From CAZRCZ01 sp964598765 (GTDB lineage: Bacteria; Sumerlaeota; Sumerlaeia; MVZB01; JAJFLK01), in the NCBI GenBank assembly GCA_964598765.1, contig CAZRCZ010000007.1:104413-168412 (forward strand): 64,000 bases of DNA, read 5' to 3'. The notes under the pieces are model-generated. The model was not told the DNA's origin. It was given only the letters and a program-made list of their open reading frames with translations, and did no database searches. Shown here in pieces: positions 17,224 through 25,688 of this stretch. Made by a program: the position numbers and the translations under genes. The stretch's first letter is position 1. Each line of letters starts with the position of its first letter.

Positions 17224-19329
17224 AAAATATACTCCAACCATCGAAACCAGCACTAATATAGACGTTAGCGTGGATATGCAAATCCCGACGTAGAGGGCAT
17301 GAGGTACATATATTAGCGTCAATCGGCGCGCGCCCGCTGGAACGCGAAACGAAATGAGAAACGGCGCGACGTATTCACCGCGGGTTTTTGCGCCCGATTC
17401 CGAAACCGCTTCCCATCCCGGCATCCAACCCTCGCTCAGGAGAATTTCATCTGGCGAATCATCGGGAAGCTCGACCTCGAACTTCGCCGGAGCGATTCTG
17501 CGGTAGCTCATGCGTTGAACTGGTTTTTGGGTTGGAGACGAATCTCGCGCTTCGTTTGCGTCGTCCATCAAAACCGGATTTTCCGGAATCCTCCGGTCAA
17601 AGGATTGACCCAGCAACGAGAAATTGACTCCCGGCCAATCCTCTCTGCGGAAAATTTCCCCGCGATAATCGAGATTTTCAAAAATGGCGACGCGCCCGTC
17701 CGTGTATATTTGCTTGAGCCGATCTCCTGAAACGGGCTTGTCGGCGAGGATATACTTGACGCCCATCAAGCCGAGCAACCGCGCGTCGGGATGCGGCGAG
17801 AACAAATTCCGATAAAAATGCCACATGAACCCCGCCCAACGCGCCGGAGGAAAGAGTCCCCCCTCATAACCCAAAATGTCCCGAAACCCTTTGACGGCGT
17901 TTAGGTCGGGTTGAAGCGACCGAACCTTGGCGGACATGGCCGAAGGGGAATCGTCCAGATAGTCCACTTCGTCCATGAGACGGAACACGCGCCAATTTTC
18001 CTTTCCTGCTCCGGGAAGGCGCGACTCGTAGCCTGCAACCTCGACGGCCCGAGCGTCGTGATACGGGAGCGACAAATCGCTCGCGCGATACCACGCCAGA
18101 GCGATCAACTGAAGGACAAGCAAACCAAAACCGAATGGCGCGATGAGGTTTTTTCGAACGCCGCTGGCCTCTTGCGACAACCAACCGATCAGGGCGTCCA
18201 AGCCCATCCCCGCCAAGAGCGCGGCGCCGATCAACGCGAGCACGAATGCCCGAGCCGGAGCGCGGAATTGCGTCACGGGAGGAAAAACGCGCCCCAACAT
18301 ATCGTAGATCGGCCCGTGGTCTCCCATGGCAAGAAGCCACCCGATCAAGGCGATCCCGACCAACGGCCATTTCCGCGCATCGGTCCGGCGCGAGAAAATT
18401 CCGAGCAGAGCAAGCAACAATGCGGGCTGGCCGAAGAAAATTTCCATTTCCGAATTGGGACCGGACGCGAATTCGCCTGTGGTTGGGGATACATGCAGGG
18501 ACGGAATCAGGAGGGAGAGCGCCGATTTGAACGTGAGGGAACCTTGAACCATGACCTTGCGCGTCCAAAGGCTTCTCGCGGAGAGGGGCGAAAATTCCGC
18601 CATCGGGAACAGCGTCGCCGCGCCAAGTCCGAAGGCGATCACGCCTGCGATTCCATAGGCGAACAAAATCCGCGCGCGCGCGCCGCGTCCGTTCCAAAGT
18701 TGCCCCAAGAAGACGAAACCGAGCGGGATGGCGGTGTAAAAAATAAATTGCGGTTGACCCGCGAGGATTTCCAATCCCAAAGCCGTCCCCAAGCCAACTC
18801 CTTTTTTCCACCACCGCTTTCCTTCCGGTTCTTCCAAGGCGAACATCCACGCCAGCGGCATCCATATCACCGTGCGAATGTGATTGAAATGAACGACGTG
18901 GTTCACCATCGGCGCGGAAAACGCGAAGGTCATGCCTGCGAGGAGCGCGGCCAACCGGCTGAGCGCGAATCCGCGCCGCGCCAACAGAAACATGAACGCG
19001 CCTCCCATCGCGTAATGCAGAACGATGACGAGGTGATGTCCAAAGGCGAGAGGCGGAAGCAATCCCAAAATTTGCGGCGGATAAAAAATCGAGATCACCG
19101 GATCGGCGAGAAACGGAACGCCGAAAAATTTGTAGGGATTCCAAATCGGCAACCGTCCCGCCGATAATTCCTCTCGCGCGAAATGAATCAACGGATACCA
19201 CCCGAACGCCGAATCGCCGTCGTAGCCCAGATAATTCGGCCACAAAAGAGGATGGCCGAAGAAGCCGAGCGCGACCCCTCCGAAGAGAGCGAGGCAGAGA
19301 AAGTCGCGCTTCGGACAACGGGGGTTCAT
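17128..19329 (-). CDS. Polytopic membrane protein, YfhO/GT-C-like
   Basis: This 733-residue protein has about twelve membrane segments across residues 10-480, a large loop domain (about 490-680) and a last helix (about 690-710). The first periplasmic loop shows DGDSAFGWYPLIHFAREEL and PIWNPYKFFGVPFLADP. This resembles YfhO-like glycosyltransferase-fold proteins, in which an early acidic loop is the likely catalytic site. I infer sugar transfer to surface polymers; the substrate is unknown. The ATG at 19329 overlaps the preceding gene's TGA (ATGA), so the two are translationally coupled. The basic tail after the last helix (SRRRRRLGLPAERL) overlaps ald antisense. Confidence 0.75.
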   Translation of the reverse strand: MNPRCPKRDFLCLALFGGVALGFFGHPLLWPNYLGYDGDSAFGWYPLIHFAREELSAGRLPIWNPYKFFGVPFLADPVISIFYPPQILGLLPPLAFGHHLVIVLHYAMGGAFMFLLARRGFALSRLAALLAGMTFAFSAPMVNHVVHFNHIRTVIWMPLAWMFALEEPEGKRWWKKGVGLGTALGLEILAGQPQFIFYTAIPLGFVFLGQLWNGRGARARILFAYGIAGVIAFGLGAATLFPMAEFSPLSARSLWTRKVMVQGSLTFKSALSLLIPSLHVSPTTGEFASGPNSEMEIFFGQPALLLALLGIFSRRTDARKWPLVGIALIGWLLAMGDHGPIYDMLGRVFPPVTQFRAPARAFVLALIGAALLAGMGLDALIGWLSQEASGVRKNLIAPFGFGLLVLQLIALAWYRASDLSLPYHDARAVEVAGYESRLPGAGKENWRVFRLMDEVDYLDDSPSAMSAKVRSLQPDLNAVKGFRDILGYEGGLFPPARWAGFMWHFYRNLFSPHPDARLLGLMGVKYILADKPVSGDRLKQIYTDGRVAIFENLDYRGEIFRREDWPGVNFSLLGQSFDRRIPENPVLMDDANEARDSSPTQKPVQRMSYRRIAPAKFEVELPDDSPDEILLSEGWMPGWEAVSESGAKTRGEYVAPFLISFRVPAGARRLTLIYVPHALYVGICISTLTSILVLVSMVGVYFSRRRRRLGLPAERLGDRRMENSSVADVQAAP

Positions 19330-21272
19330 TTTCGTTTTGTTCCCGCTCGCGGATTGGTTTTTCCGGCGAAGAGGGTGAACTCCGACGGCGGATGGGCGAT
19401 CTTGATGAATGGGATCGGATCGTCCATCACGAACGTCGGTTTGATTTTCAGCGGCGGCTCGGATTTTATCCCCGCGATCCAATGATATTTCAGAATGACC
19501 TCTTCCCCTTTGACCTCGGAACAATGAATCGCGTTGAGATCGGCGGCCAATTCTCCTTCGCCCTTCAAAAACCAATTCAAGGGCTGATTCACTTTTATCA
19601 AGACGATCTTGCCCAAGTCGCGCTCAAGAGCGAGGCAATCCGGCAATCTCTGGAAACTCTGCCGCGCCGACGGCGAGAAGCAAACAATCGCGCCGATGTT
19701 GTAAAGGCCAAGATATTCCCGAATTTCAGCCGGACTCATTCCATCAATTCCGCGCTTAAAGAGAACGCCGGAATGAAATTCCGCGAAGTGGTGGCGGTCG
19801 TTGTAAAGGTTGGCGGGACCGCCGATCAGTTGGCGTCCGGTGAGTTGCGGGACAAAGGACGAAAGATACATTCCGTCATAAATGAATCCGGACTCGTCTC
19901 CCGATTCCTCAAAAAGAATTCTTCCGCTCTTGGGCGTTTCATTCGCGATCCAATCCACGACGGCTTGGATTTGCGGTGAAAATCCGGTCCGCAATCGCAT
20001 GTCTGCTTTGGTCTCGGTCTGAATGAGATTGAGGAAAAACGAGCATCCGCCGAACGCCATCAACCCGCACGCAAACAATCCGCGCGGGCTGGGGAAATTT
20101 TTCAGGCGAATCGTTGAACCGAAATAACCGGCTGACAGGGCGAGAAAAAGATCGAGCGGAACCTTAAACCGCAAAGGTTGCCCTGCGCTAAGGAATCGGA
20201 CGGAGGATCCGAAATAAGTCAGCAGGAAGAGCGAGGCGATGGCTGTCGCAAGAGGCACGGCTCGAACTTTGTTTCTTCCATCCTTCGTGCAAAGCTCGGC
20301 CATGCCCGCCGCTCCGCCGATCAATAGCGCGAGACGAAGACCCTTCTCGAACATGGAAGTTCGAAACGTCCAGAAGCCGGACGTTGAGAAGTAATCCTTG
20401 GCGAACACCCACGGGTCGGCGGTGGTGAAAACCGGAAGCTCCGCGACAAGCGCTGAGGAGTTATCGTCGCCCCGATGCGTCCAAAAGGGAATCAACCAGA
20501 TCGAATTGACCAACGCCGAAATTAAAATGCCAAGAGCAATCCAAAACGCCGCGTGGCGACGGATGCCGCGTCGTTTCGAAATGAGCAAGACCGTTGCGGG
20601 AACGGCGAAGACGACAAGAGATTGAACATGAAGCGCGGGAAGGATGGAAATGGCGATGATCCATCCGACGCCGAGCGGGACGCCCATGCGCTCTTCCTTC
20701 GAGACGCGCCAAAAGAGCGAGAGGGTCAACAAAGCCATATACGACGACGACGGAAATCCGACCATGCCGTAGAAGAACATTTCGCGCGGGAGCGAATTCC
20801 ACCAATAGGCCGTTCCCAAAAGCGCGCACCATGATCCGGCGCGGATAGCTGTCCCACTTTCCACTTCGGATTCCTCAAGAACATTTCGCCCCGCGAAAAA
20901 CATGATCCAAGGAATCAACGCGACGGAAAGGAAGAGGGCAATTTTGAAAACGCGAATCGCGCCCAATCCGCGCAACACCAGCGCCACCAATTCAAACAAT
21001 TTCACGCTCGCATCTTGAATCGTGTTCGACGGATATCCCGCCATGAATCGCGGATTGTAGCCCCAGAGCCGTCCGCTCGATTCCCAAAATCCCAGCATCG
21101 AGGTCAAATGATGGAAGTGCAAACCGTAGTCCTGCTCGATGAGCGGCTCGTTGTTCAGCAAGCCCCCAATGGGCTTAAAAAGCAAAACGACCGCGCAGGA
21201 ATGAACGAGAAACAAACCAAGAACCAACGCCTCCGGTCGTTTTCCGATTGTGATTTTGGAGCCGATCCGCAA
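19326..21272 (-). CDS. Polytopic membrane protein, GT-C-like, coupled to the YfhO-like gene
   Basis: This 648-residue protein has about twelve predicted helices, dense from residue 15 to 430, then a soluble C-terminal domain. The first loop (LIEQDYGLHFHHLTSMLGFWESSGRLWGYNPRFMAGYPSN, about 45-84) holds the acidic/aromatic pattern of GT-C and related '6-pyruvoyl-tetrahydropterin synthase-related' membrane proteins. The C-terminal part (about 440-640) has a beta-rich pattern. It is the first gene of a two-gene minus-strand unit and its TGA overlaps the next ATG. Both probably act together in envelope glycan assembly. The precise reaction is not deducible. Confidence 0.7.
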   Translation of the reverse strand: MRIGSKITIGKRPEALVLGLFLVHSCAVVLLFKPIGGLLNNEPLIEQDYGLHFHHLTSMLGFWESSGRLWGYNPRFMAGYPSNTIQDASVKLFELVALVLRGLGAIRVFKIALFLSVALIPWIMFFAGRNVLEESEVESGTAIRAGSWCALLGTAYWWNSLPREMFFYGMVGFPSSSYMALLTLSLFWRVSKEERMGVPLGVGWIIAISILPALHVQSLVVFAVPATVLLISKRRGIRRHAAFWIALGILISALVNSIWLIPFWTHRGDDNSSALVAELPVFTTADPWVFAKDYFSTSGFWTFRTSMFEKGLRLALLIGGAAGMAELCTKDGRNKVRAVPLATAIASLFLLTYFGSSVRFLSAGQPLRFKVPLDLFLALSAGYFGSTIRLKNFPSPRGLFACGLMAFGGCSFFLNLIQTETKADMRLRTGFSPQIQAVVDWIANETPKSGRILFEESGDESGFIYDGMYLSSFVPQLTGRQLIGGPANLYNDRHHFAEFHSGVLFKRGIDGMSPAEIREYLGLYNIGAIVCFSPSARQSFQRLPDCLALERDLGKIVLIKVNQPLNWFLKGEGELAADLNAIHCSEVKGEEVILKYHWIAGIKSEPPLKIKPTFVMDDPIPFIKIAHPPSEFTLFAGKTNPRAGTKRK

Positions 21273-21300
21273 TTTATATTGCCCCGGAGCGGAATGGACG

Positions 21301-22791
21301 ATGGCAGGCGAAAAGGAGAATTATCTGGCCCTCGATTTCGGCGCGGAATCGGGCCGCGCCATGCTCGGCAGTTTGACCGAAGAGCGTTTGGAACTGCAAG
21401 AGGTTCACCGCTTCCCCAACGGCCCCTGCTTCGTCGGCGAGCGATGGCATTGGAACACGCTCTATCTTTTGGGCGAGTTGAAAAAAGGATTGACGCTCGC
21501 GCACCGCGCGGCGGACGGAAACTTGGCGAGCCTCGGCGTTGACACGTGGGGCGTGGATTTCGGATTGATTGACGCTTCGGGGGAGTTGCTCGCCAATCCG
21601 GTCCACTACCGCGATCCGCGCACCAACGGCATTTTCGAGCGCGCCTTCAAGATTGTCCCGCGCAAAAACATTTTCGAGCAAACCGGAATTCAGTTTCTTC
21701 AATTCAATACCCTCTTTCAGCTTTTTGCCCTGCGAGGGAGCGGTTCGCCCCTTCTCGCCGCCGCCGATAAATTGCTGATGATGCCTGATCTTTTTAATTT
21801 TTGGCTCACTGGCGAGCGAACACAGGAATATACCATCGCCACGACGACGCAATGCTACGACGCCCGTCGCGGCGAGTGGGCGTGGCCGTTGATCGAGGCG
21901 TTCGGCATTCCGACGCGATTGTTCGGTCCGGTCACCCGGCCGGGCAGGGTGATGGGCAACGTCGGCAAGGCGATCATGGAGGAGCTGAATCTCGCGGGCG
22001 AAATCGCCGTCGCGCTTCCGGCGACGCACGACACGGGATCGGCGGTCGCCGCCGTTCCGGCGCAGGGGAAGAATTGGGCCTACATCAGCAGTGGGACATG
22101 GGCGTTGCTCGGCGCGGAGACGCGCGAGCCGATCATCAACGACCGCGCGCTCGAATACAATTTCACGAACGAAGGAGGCGCGTTCGGAACCAACCGCCTT
22201 TTGACCAACGTGATGGGGCTTTGGCTCCTGCAACAATCGCGCAGGGCTTGGAGCCGTGAAGGACGCGAGTTGAGTTATGAGGAAATTTTGCAAGCGGCGG
22301 AACAAGCGACCCCTTTCGCCGCGCTTGTGGACCCCGATCATCCTTCCTTCTTCAATCCGCCGAACATGCTCGCCGTCCTCGCCGATTATTGCCGCCGCAC
22401 CGCGCAATCGCCGCCGGAATCGGTCGCCGCGACGGCGCGGTGCATCATCGAAAGTCTGGCGATGAAATATCGGCTCAAAATCGAGCAACTGGAGGATTTA
22501 CTTGGGCGGAAGATTGAGATAGTTCACATCGTCGGCGGCGGAAGCAAGAATCGGTTCCTGTGTCAGGCGACTGCGGACGCCTGCGGAAAAGTCGTGCTGG
22601 CCGGACCCGGCGAAGCGACCGCGATGGGAAATGTGTTGGTCCAAGCGGTCGCCGGAGGAAGATTAAACGGCATGGACGACCTCCGCGCCGTCGCGCGCCG
22701 GTCGTCGGCGATCGAGGAATTTCATCCGCACAATTCGGAGCGATGGGAGGAGCCTTATCGCAAGTTTGCGATGTTGGTTGGGAAGTTGTAG
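21301..22791 (+). CDS. rhaB: Rhamnulokinase
   Basis: This FGGY-family sugar kinase phosphorylates L-rhamnulose in L-rhamnose use. It has 496 residues from the ATG at 21301. The N-terminal phosphate motif LALDFGAESGRAML replaces the usual DxGT, as in known RhaB proteins. HRFPNGP, DTWGVDFGLID, the second-domain ATHDTGSAVAAVP and the ATP-site IVGGGSKNRFLCQATADA are all present. No rhaA, rhaD, transporter or regulator is nearby, so the pathway must be dispersed. The neighbouring genes are unrelated. Confidence 0.93.
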   Translation: MAGEKENYLALDFGAESGRAMLGSLTEERLELQEVHRFPNGPCFVGERWHWNTLYLLGELKKGLTLAHRAADGNLASLGVDTWGVDFGLIDASGELLANPVHYRDPRTNGIFERAFKIVPRKNIFEQTGIQFLQFNTLFQLFALRGSGSPLLAAADKLLMMPDLFNFWLTGERTQEYTIATTTQCYDARRGEWAWPLIEAFGIPTRLFGPVTRPGRVMGNVGKAIMEELNLAGEIAVALPATHDTGSAVAAVPAQGKNWAYISSGTWALLGAETREPIINDRALEYNFTNEGGAFGTNRLLTNVMGLWLLQQSRRAWSREGRELSYEEILQAAEQATPFAALVDPDHPSFFNPPNMLAVLADYCRRTAQSPPESVAATARCIIESLAMKYRLKIEQLEDLLGRKIEIVHIVGGGSKNRFLCQATADACGKVVLAGPGEATAMGNVLVQAVAGGRLNGMDDLRAVARRSSAIEEFHPHNSERWEEPYRKFAMLVGKL

Positions 22792-22832
22792 GCGAGGCTA
22801 AGATTGCGGAGGAGACTCATATTCAAACCGCA

Positions 22833-22985
22833 AAATTCACCACGGAGACCCAGAGAGGTATTGGAAGATCTTCAAGGTGGTGAATGACGATATATGGAAG
22901 AAAATAAAGACCCCTTCATTTTCTCGAACACCGAACGCGTGCCGGATTCCTCTCTGTGCCCTCCGTGGCTCTGTGGTGAATCCAA
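22833..22985. repeat. Family A inverted repeat, copy 5
   Basis: The left arm (about 22833-22862, AATTCACCACGGAGACCCAG) and right arm (about 22943-22985) are inverted copies around about 80 bases. The element occupies most of the 262-base gap between rhaB and the antitoxin gene. I see nothing else in that gap. Confidence 0.82.
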
Positions 22986-23053
22986 ATCTTCCCGATCTCC
23001 TACCGCCACGGAAAATCGGTTGCCCCGGAGAATCGCGCCGCTTAGAATGAGCC

Positions 23054-23266
23054 ATGACCTACACGGGAAAAGTCCAAAACGGCGTGGTGGTGTTGCCTCC
23101 CGAGGCCAAGTTGCCCGAAGGAGCTGAGGTGATCGTGGAGCCTGTCCTGCTAACCGCTGAGACTGACAGCCTCGTCGCGCTCATCCCCAAAATCGCCAAG
23201 CCCCGCCCGCATTGGCCGGAAGACTACGTGAGGAATCTTGACCATTATCTCTACGGCGCCGATTAG
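23054..23266 (+). CDS. Antitoxin-like protein (VapB-type partner)
   Basis: This 70-residue protein opens MTYTGKVQNGVVVLPPEAKLPEGAEVIVEP. That is the beta-hairpin 'looped-hinge' style N-terminus of AbrB/DUF104-like antitoxins, which binds DNA as a dimer. A flexible middle and a C-terminal stretch with aromatic residues (HWPEDYVRNLDHYLYG) would clamp the toxin. It is followed after 5 bases by a PIN-domain gene. The family assignment rests on pattern and context. It probably also represses its own operon. Confidence 0.75.
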   Translation: MTYTGKVQNGVVVLPPEAKLPEGAEVIVEPVLLTAETDSLVALIPKIAKPRPHWPEDYVRNLDHYLYGAD

Positions 23267-23271
23267 GAATC

Positions 23272-23676
23272 GTGAAAAGCGCCAAGGTATTCGCCGACGC
23301 TTCCTATTGGCTCGCTCTCATGCGCGAAAACGAAGCCGCGCATTCGCGCGCGGTTGCGGAATCGAAGATCGGCAGAAGAATTATCACGACTGAGTTCGTC
23401 GTTCTCGAATTGGGCAACGCTTGCCACCGAGCCTCGGACCACGCCGATTTTCTGAAGCTTGTCGCGACCATACGCGAGAATCGCCGAATTGAAATCGTTC
23501 CTCTCGATTCTCGATCGCTGAACCGGGGTCTGCGCCGCATGGCCGAACGGCCGGACAAGGACTGGTCGTTGACCGATTGCGTCTCGTTTCTCGTCATGGA
23601 GGACGAAGGTCTGACCTCGGCCCTGACCACCGACCGACATTTTGAACAGGCCGGATTTGTGGCGGTTTTACGATGA
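23272..23676 (+). CDS. PIN-domain ribonuclease toxin (VapC-like)
   Basis: This 134-residue PIN domain has the acidic metal site visible: first aspartate in KVFADASYWLALMREN (about residue 8), glutamate in TTEFVVLELGNA (about 40-45), later aspartates in WSLTDCVSFLVMEDEG (about 101) and LTTDRHFEQAGF. VapC toxins cut tRNA or rRNA when the antitoxin is degraded. The GTG at 23272 starts 5 bases after the antitoxin stop, and its own TGA overlaps the next ATG (ATGA), forming a three-gene unit. Confidence 0.9.
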   Translation: MKSAKVFADASYWLALMRENEAAHSRAVAESKIGRRIITTEFVVLELGNACHRASDHADFLKLVATIRENRRIEIVPLDSRSLNRGLRRMAERPDKDWSLTDCVSFLVMEDEGLTSALTTDRHFEQAGFVAVLR

Positions 23677-23933
23677 GCTTGATTCCCAAGAAAATGAACA
23701 GGGAAGAATGCATTATCTACGTTCCCCTTCTTGACGAAGGAACAGACGTTTGGCGTCCGGTCAAGGCGGAAGAGCTGGAGGACGATTTGTTTCGCATCAA
23801 AGCGATGGATGATTACAATTCAGCGGATGAAAATTGGAGGTTCAAACCCGGAGAAATTGTCAGATGTAAAAGGCGCATCCTCTCCGGTGGAAACGTGCTG
23901 GTGGCTGTCGAACTGGTCTCCCGGGGATGTTGA
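23673..23933 (+). CDS. Small acidic protein downstream of vapC
   Basis: This 86-residue protein is predicted to be soluble and beta-rich (MNREECIIYVPLLDEGTDVWRPVKAEEL...WRFKPGEIVRCKRRILSGG). I do not recognise a named family with confidence. Small proteins with the pattern VWRPV..E.....F.I and FKPGEIV.C are common as hypothetical genes in environmental genomes. The ATGA overlap with vapC suggests co-translation. It is not needed for a VapBC pair, so it may be an independent gene that happens to be coupled. Confidence 0.75.
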   Translation: MSLIPKKMNREECIIYVPLLDEGTDVWRPVKAEELEDDLFRIKAMDDYNSADENWRFKPGEIVRCKRRILSGGNVLVAVELVSRGC

Positions 23934-23966
23934 CCGCAAAAGTAATTCGGTCTGAGTCTGCCGACC

Positions 23967-25607
23967 TCAGGATCCTCGGCTGAACCGCTTCTTAATCATC
24001 CCAAACGCCTTGTCCGAATCGGGAACACGGAAGAGGTGGCAGAGCGGGAAATAGATCGCGGAGGAGAGAACGATGAGGGGCAAAAGAAGAACGCCGCGGC
24101 CCAGCGTGGAATCGAGCGGACCGAAAATTCCGGCGAACCATGACGGCCATTGCCCGGCTAGAAATCCGTAGAGCATGCGTCCTCCGCCAATGGCGATCAA
24201 ACCCGCAACCAAGCATTTCAAAAACGTCTCGGCAGTTCGGGATTCGGCGAGCGGTTGGGCGGGGTCGCGGCGCATCTGCCAAGTCAACATGCCGTAATCG
24301 GCGAACGCGGCGGCGGTCGAGGCTATCGCCAATCCCCTTTGCGCGAGATGACTGTAAAACGTGAAAAACGCGCCGAGCGCGATGTTGACGATCACGCCGA
24401 CGATGGCCGCCTTGACGGTCGTGGCAATGTCCTTGCGCGCGTAATAAAGCGGCAGGACGATCCGCGACCAGCCGAACGGAATCAGCGCGGGGGCGTAAAA
24501 CAAGAGCGCGTCCGCCGTGCCGATGCTCGCCTCCTCGGTCCATTTGCGCCGCTGGAAAATCAACTCCACGATCGGCAGTCCGAAAAACATCAATCCCAAA
24601 ACGGCGGGAAGCATGAGGACCATCTCGACGCGCTTGATGAAACCCATCACGTCGCGCAGTTCCTTGTTTTTGCCTTCGAGCATGTAGCGGGTCAGTTGCG
24701 GGAGCATGGCCGTCGCCATCGCCGTGGCGGTCAGCGCCATGGGGAATTGAATCAGCCGTCCGGCGTTGGTCAGATACGTTTTCACGCCGACGCCGGAGTA
24801 GGTGGCGAAGATGCTGGCGACGGACAAATTGATCTGATTGACCGACATGCCGAAGAGGCCGGTCCCCATGATGCCGAAAAGTTTGCGGACTTCGGCGTCG
24901 CCGCGCGGCGAATCCAATTCCCACCGCCAGCCATGTTTTGTCATCGGCGGGATCATGACGAAGACGCGAATCGCCGCCCCAGCCAAAACCGACCAGCCGA
25001 GCCAGACCGTCGCCTGTTGCGGCTCAATGCGCAGAAAAAGCGCCATGCCTCCCGCGACGATCATCACGACGTTCAGAATCGCCGACCCGATGGCCGGAGC
25101 GGTGAAGGAGTTGAGCGCGTTGCAGACGCCCATCATGATCGAACCGACGGCCAGCGCGATCAGATTTGGAAACATAAGGCGCGTCAGGCGGACGCCGAGG
25201 TGAAATCGCTCCAGAACGGCGGGATCGCCGTCCGCGCCGGCCAACATCCCCGCGCCGCCGAAGACGTAGAAAACTCCCCACGAAAAAATCATTCCCAGCA
25301 AAGTGAGAACGAGCGAAAGAATCCCGATGGCGTTGATCGCCCGATTGGCGAAATGCCAGCCCGACGGCTCCGATTCCTTGCGCCGCTCGACGAACAGCGG
25401 GACGATGAAAGCCGAAAGGGAGCCTTCCCCCAACACGCGGCGCAGAAGATTGGAAAGCTCGAAGGCGATGTTAAAGACGTCGGAGATGCCCGACGCGCCG
25501 AGCACGGCGGCCATGATTGAATCGCGGATGAGTCCGGTGAATCGGCTGAGCAACGTCAGGAGGCTCAACAGTCCGGTCGTCTTGATAATCTTTCGCTTTT
25601 CGCTCAT
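23967..25607 (-). CDS. murJ: Lipid II flippase MurJ
   Basis: MurJ moves undecaprenyl-linked peptidoglycan precursor across the inner membrane. It has 546 residues and fourteen helices in the MOP-superfamily pattern. Family landmarks are LLTLLSRFTGLIRDSIMAAVLGAS near the N-terminus, LRRVLGEGSLSAFIVPLFVE (about 50-69), and arginines in the central cavity region. The ATG at 25607 (MSEKRKIIKTTG) is the best start; ATGs at 25634 and 25631 would add only a polar extension. The gene diverges from the PMT/TPR gene, with 81 bases between starts that must hold both promoters. Confidence 0.95.
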   Translation of the reverse strand: MSEKRKIIKTTGLLSLLTLLSRFTGLIRDSIMAAVLGASGISDVFNIAFELSNLLRRVLGEGSLSAFIVPLFVERRKESEPSGWHFANRAINAIGILSLVLTLLGMIFSWGVFYVFGGAGMLAGADGDPAVLERFHLGVRLTRLMFPNLIALAVGSIMMGVCNALNSFTAPAIGSAILNVVMIVAGGMALFLRIEPQQATVWLGWSVLAGAAIRVFVMIPPMTKHGWRWELDSPRGDAEVRKLFGIMGTGLFGMSVNQINLSVASIFATYSGVGVKTYLTNAGRLIQFPMALTATAMATAMLPQLTRYMLEGKNKELRDVMGFIKRVEMVLMLPAVLGLMFFGLPIVELIFQRRKWTEEASIGTADALLFYAPALIPFGWSRIVLPLYYARKDIATTVKAAIVGVIVNIALGAFFTFYSHLAQRGLAIASTAAAFADYGMLTWQMRRDPAQPLAESRTAETFLKCLVAGLIAIGGGRMLYGFLAGQWPSWFAGIFGPLDSTLGRGVLLLPLIVLSSAIYFPLCHLFRVPDSDKAFGMIKKRFSRGS

Positions 25608-25688
25608 AGTGGTCGTGGGGCGATTGTTCATCATCCGCCCATGAGATTCGACCCTTAATTTTTCCTCCCGATCCGTCCCGCCGGAAAA

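Noticed and set aside
17911..19167. 418-codon open frame on the plus strand antisense to the YfhO-like gene
   Set aside because: Charged low-complexity translation with no domain; explained by codon bias of the sense gene.
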